NCBI RefSeq assembly: GCF_007565055.1
Contig: NC_044565.1
Coordinates: 46,511,711 to 46,575,710, forward strand
DNA from: Rhinopithecus roxellana
Lineage: Eukaryota > Chordata > Mammalia > Primates > Cercopithecidae
Direction: 5' to 3'
DNA: 64,000 nt
Position 1 is the stretch's first letter, and each line of letters starts with the position of its first letter. The position numbers and the translations under genes were made by a program. This document shows, piece after piece, positions 61,601-64,000 of the stretch. The notes below the pieces were generated by a model. It was not told the DNA's origin, ran no database searches, and saw only the letters and a list, made by a program, of their open reading frames with translations.

Positions 61601-63445
61601 ACACTTATGTTTCGTGGAGCAGTCCATTAACACTGTCTTTGAGGAAACTGAGAAGGGCTTCTGTGGATCGCATTGAGGCCTACGCTGAGAAAGGAAATTT
61701 CATCCGTTCAAAACGTGAAAGAAGCTTTCTGAGAAACTTCTTTCTGATCTGTGAGTTCACCTCACAGACTTATAACTTAAACCTCAGGAAGCAGTTTTGC
61801 TATCTCTCTTTTCGTGGAATCTTCAAGTGATCTTGGGAGCCCATAGGGGCCCATGGTGAAAAAGGAAATATCCTCAGATAATAACTAGAGAGAAGCTTTC
61901 TGAGAGATTGCTTTCTGATGTGTGACTTCATCACAGAGAGTTCCACCCTTCCCTTCTTGGAACAGTTTGCTAACACTGTTGTCCGTGGATTCTGCAAAGT
62001 GATATTTGGGAGCTCATTGAGGGCTATGGTGAAAAAGGCAAATATCTCAGATAAAACTGGAGAGAAGCCTTCTGAGAAACTGCATTGCAATGTGTGAATG
62101 CAACTCACAGAGTTACACTTTTCTCTTCACTGATGATTTTGCTAACACAGTTTTCTTGAAATCTGCAATGGGATACCTCTTACCGCTATGAAGCTTACGG
62201 TGACAAAGGAAATATCCTCAGATGAAAACTAGAAAGAAGCTTTCCTTAGAAACTTCTTGGTGATGTGTGAATTCATCTCACAGAGTTACACTTATGTTTC
62301 CTGGAGCAGTCCATTAACACTGTCTTTGAGGAACCTCGAGAAGGGCTTCTTTGCATCGCATTGAGGCCTACGCTGATAAAGGAAATTTCATCAGTTCAAA
62401 ACGTGAAAGAAGCTTTCTGAGAAACTTCTTTGTGATCTGTGAATTCATCTCACAGAGTTCCAACTTAGATCCTCATGAAGCAGTTTGCTAGCACTCTTTT
62501 CGTGGAATCTGCAAGTGATATTTGGGAGCCCATTGGGGCCCATGGTGAAAAAGGAAATATCCTCACATAATAACTAGAGAGAAGCTTTCTGAGAGATTGC
62601 TTTCTGATGTGTGACTTCATCACACAGAGTTCCACCTTCCCTTCTTGGAACAGTTTGCTAACACTGTTGTCGTGGATTCTGCAAAGGTGATATTTGGGAG
62701 CTCATTGAGGGCTATGGTGAAAAAGTAAATATCCTCAGATAAAACTGGAAAGAAGCCTTCTGAGAAACTGCATTGCCATGTAGTGAATGCAACTCACTAG
62801 AGTTACACGTTTCTCTTCAGTGATCAGTTTTGCTAACACAGTTTTCTTGAAATCTGCAATGGATACTTCTATAGCGCAATGAAGCTTACGGTGACAAAGG
62901 AAATATCCTCAGATGAAACTAGAAAGAAGCTTTCCAAGAAACTCCTTGGTGATGTGTGAATTCTTCTCACAGTGTTACACTCATGTTTCCTGGAACAGTC
63001 CATTTACACTGTCTTTGAGGAACCTGAGAAGGGCTACTTTCCATCGCATTGAGGCCTACGCAGATAAAGGAAATATCATCAGTTGAAAACGAGAAGGAAG
63101 CTTTCTGAGAAACATCTTTGTGATCTCTGAATTCGTCTCACAGGGTTACAATTTAGTCTTCACGAAGCAGTTTGCTAACACTCTTTTCTTGGAATCTGCA
63201 AAGGGATATTTGGGAGCCAATTGGGGCCCATGGTGAAAAAGGAAATATCCTCACATAATAACTAGAGAGAAGCTTTCTGAGAGATTGCTTTCTGATGTGC
63301 GACTTCATCACACAGAGTTCCACCCTTCCCTTCTTGGAACAGTTTGCTAACACTGATGTCGTGGATTCTGCAAAGTGATATTTGGGAGCTCATAGAGGGC
63401 TATGGTGAAAAAGGAAATATCTTCACATTAAAACTGGAAAGAAGC
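55643..63445 (+). repeat. 38-mer HOR copy 6 (expanded to twelve blocks)
   Basis: 7803 bp. Blocks a-h are canonical, with hybrids at 58390-58524 (e) and 59551-59684 (g). Block i is replaced by three tetramers (60708-61381, 61382-62068, 62069-62756), then j follows at 62757-63445. The excess of ~1.36 kb equals two tetramers. The replacing tetramers include type II sequence. Even-copy variants are present at 57803 (gcaataggatac) and 60147 (gcttacgggg). Confidence 0.88.
60708..62756 (+). repeat. Three non-canonical tetramers inserted in place of block i (HOR copy 6)
   Basis: Units at 60708-61381, 61382-62068 and 62069-62756. The first is degenerate, with several small deletions between 60890 and 61100 (for example 'gtgaacatctcacaaagtta'). 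The second and third have M1 of the 'gcattgccatgtgtgaatgc' kind, and the second has type II M2/M3 ('ggaaatttcatccgttc', 'cttataacttaaacctc'). This is a block replacement rather than a simple duplication of neighbours. Confidence 0.78.
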
Positions 63446-64000
63446 CTTCTGGGAAAATGCACTTCGATGTATGAATGCAACTCAAATAGTTACACGTTTC
63501 TGTTCAGTGATCAGTTTGCTAACACAGTTTTCTTGAAATCTGCAATGGGATACGTCTTAGCTCAGTGAAGCTTACGGTGACAAAGGAAATATCCTCAGAT
63601 GGAAACTAGAAGGAAGCTTTCGTAGAAACTTCTTGGTCATTTGTGAATTCATCACACAGAGTTACACTTATGTTTCCTGGAACAGTATATTAACACTGTC
63701 TTTGAGGAACCTGAGAAGGGCTACTCTCCATCGCATGGAGACCTACGCTGATAAAAGAAATATCATCAGTTCAAAACGTGAAAGAAGCTTTGTGAGAAAC
63801 TTCTTTGTGATCTGTGAATTCATCTCACAGAGTTCCAACTTAGTCCTCATGAAGCAGTTTCCTAACACTCTTTTCGTGGAATCTGCAAAGTGATATTTGG
63901 GAGCCCATTGGGGCCCATGGTGAAAAAGGAAATATCCTCACATAATAACTAGAGAGAAGTTTTCTGAGAGATTGCTTTCTGATGTGTGACTTCATCACAC
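63446..64000 (+). repeat. Alphoid monomers beyond HOR copy 6
   Basis: M1, M2, M3 and a truncated M4. After j the next block would be a, but M2 here ('gggctactctccatcgcatg', 'gagacctacgctgataaaag') is the kind found near 1.6 and 8.0 kb. The HOR is therefore either ended or disrupted here. The window stops inside M4. Confidence 0.75.

Larger units (their letters stand above)
1..64000 (+). repeat. Alpha-satellite (alphoid) array spanning the whole window
   Basis: The window is a continuous head-to-tail array of ~171-172 bp monomers. Each reads like the primate alphoid consensus in forward orientation: a 'ttctgagaaac...gatgtgtgaattca' head, 'ctcacagagtt', 'gtggaatctgcaaagtgatatttgggag', then 'gtgaaaaaggaaatatcttcagataaaaactggaaag' (core elements seen directly). 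Monomers come in a fixed order of four types (M1-M4), giving ~687 bp tetramers; M4 heads recur near 531, 1217, 1901, 2585, 3270, 3957 and so on. M3 and M4 share more of their second halves with each other than with M1 or M2. Alpha satellite is the usual DNA of primate centromeres; whether this stretch carries CENP-A cannot be read from sequence. HindIII sites (aagctt) occur in most monomers, as in classical Old World monkey alphoid DNA. No gene, tRNA, rRNA or CRISPR array is visible. Confidence 0.97.

Noticed and set aside
386..63353. Recurring - strand open frame of ~66 codons across M4-M3 (for example 14456-14656, 41110-41310)
   Set aside because: Antisense reading of the same satellite monomers, with identical reasoning. 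Copy-to-copy change does not favour silent positions by eye.
200..63893. Recurring + strand open frame of ~86 codons across M2-M3 (for example 12709-12969, 36518-36778)
   Set aside because: It recurs once per tetramer because 171 bp is divisible by three and the repeat is conserved as DNA. It has many frameshifted versions, no Kozak, promoter or splice context, and no known domain.
1..64000. CRISPR-like regular repeats or bacterial operons
   Set aside because: The repeats are 171 bp alphoid monomers without spacers, and the two insertions are primate retroelements.

Overview
The window is centromeric or pericentromeric alpha-satellite DNA from a catarrhine primate, most likely an Old World monkey. 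No protein-coding gene is supported. Nearly every base belongs to a head-to-tail array of ~171-172 bp alphoid monomers in the + orientation. Only two foreign insertions interrupt it: a minus-strand retrocopy of the BC200 (BCYRN1) small RNA at 4236-4386, and an AluY at 22122-22430. The species call rests on the Alu, which carries variants I recall from macaque/baboon AluY lineages, and on the close match of the monomers to Old World monkey HindIII-type alphoid DNA.

The ground state is a tetramer of about 687 bp. M1 contains 'cacttcgatgtatgaatgc' or 'gcattgccatgtgtgaatgc'. M2 contains 'cagtccattaacactgtc'. M3 contains 'ggagcccattggggccca'. M4 contains 'gagattgctttctgatg' and an exact pJ-alpha-type A box.

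Layout: (1) 1-8402, divergent tetramers with internal duplications and the BC200 retrocopy. (2) 8403-10461, three tetramers of a distinct 'type II' variant. (3) 10462-14061, divergent tetramers ending in a five-monomer unit. (4) 14062-18869, seven homogeneous type II tetramers. (5) 18870 to ~24905, divergent tetramers that re-use the sequence of 1-2.9 kb, hold the AluY and contain a second five-monomer unit. (6) ~24905-63445, a large higher-order repeat (HOR): ten tetramer-derived blocks (here called a-j), 38 monomers, about 6.44 kb, present as one partial, four full-length and one expanded copy. (7) 63446-64000, a return to non-HOR monomers.

The most interesting signal is the HOR. Two of its ten blocks carry the same ~207 bp deletion, which fuses M1 to M2. 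One block has a doubled M1 plus an M2/M3 chimera. Odd and even copies differ at a shared set of sites, so the deeper period is about 12.87 kb. The left edge of the HOR falls inside a monomer. Both retroelements lie outside the HOR, as expected if a younger homogenised core is flanked by older satellite. The many short open frames on both strands are repeat artefacts: 171 bp is 57 codons, so one open frame recurs unit after unit.
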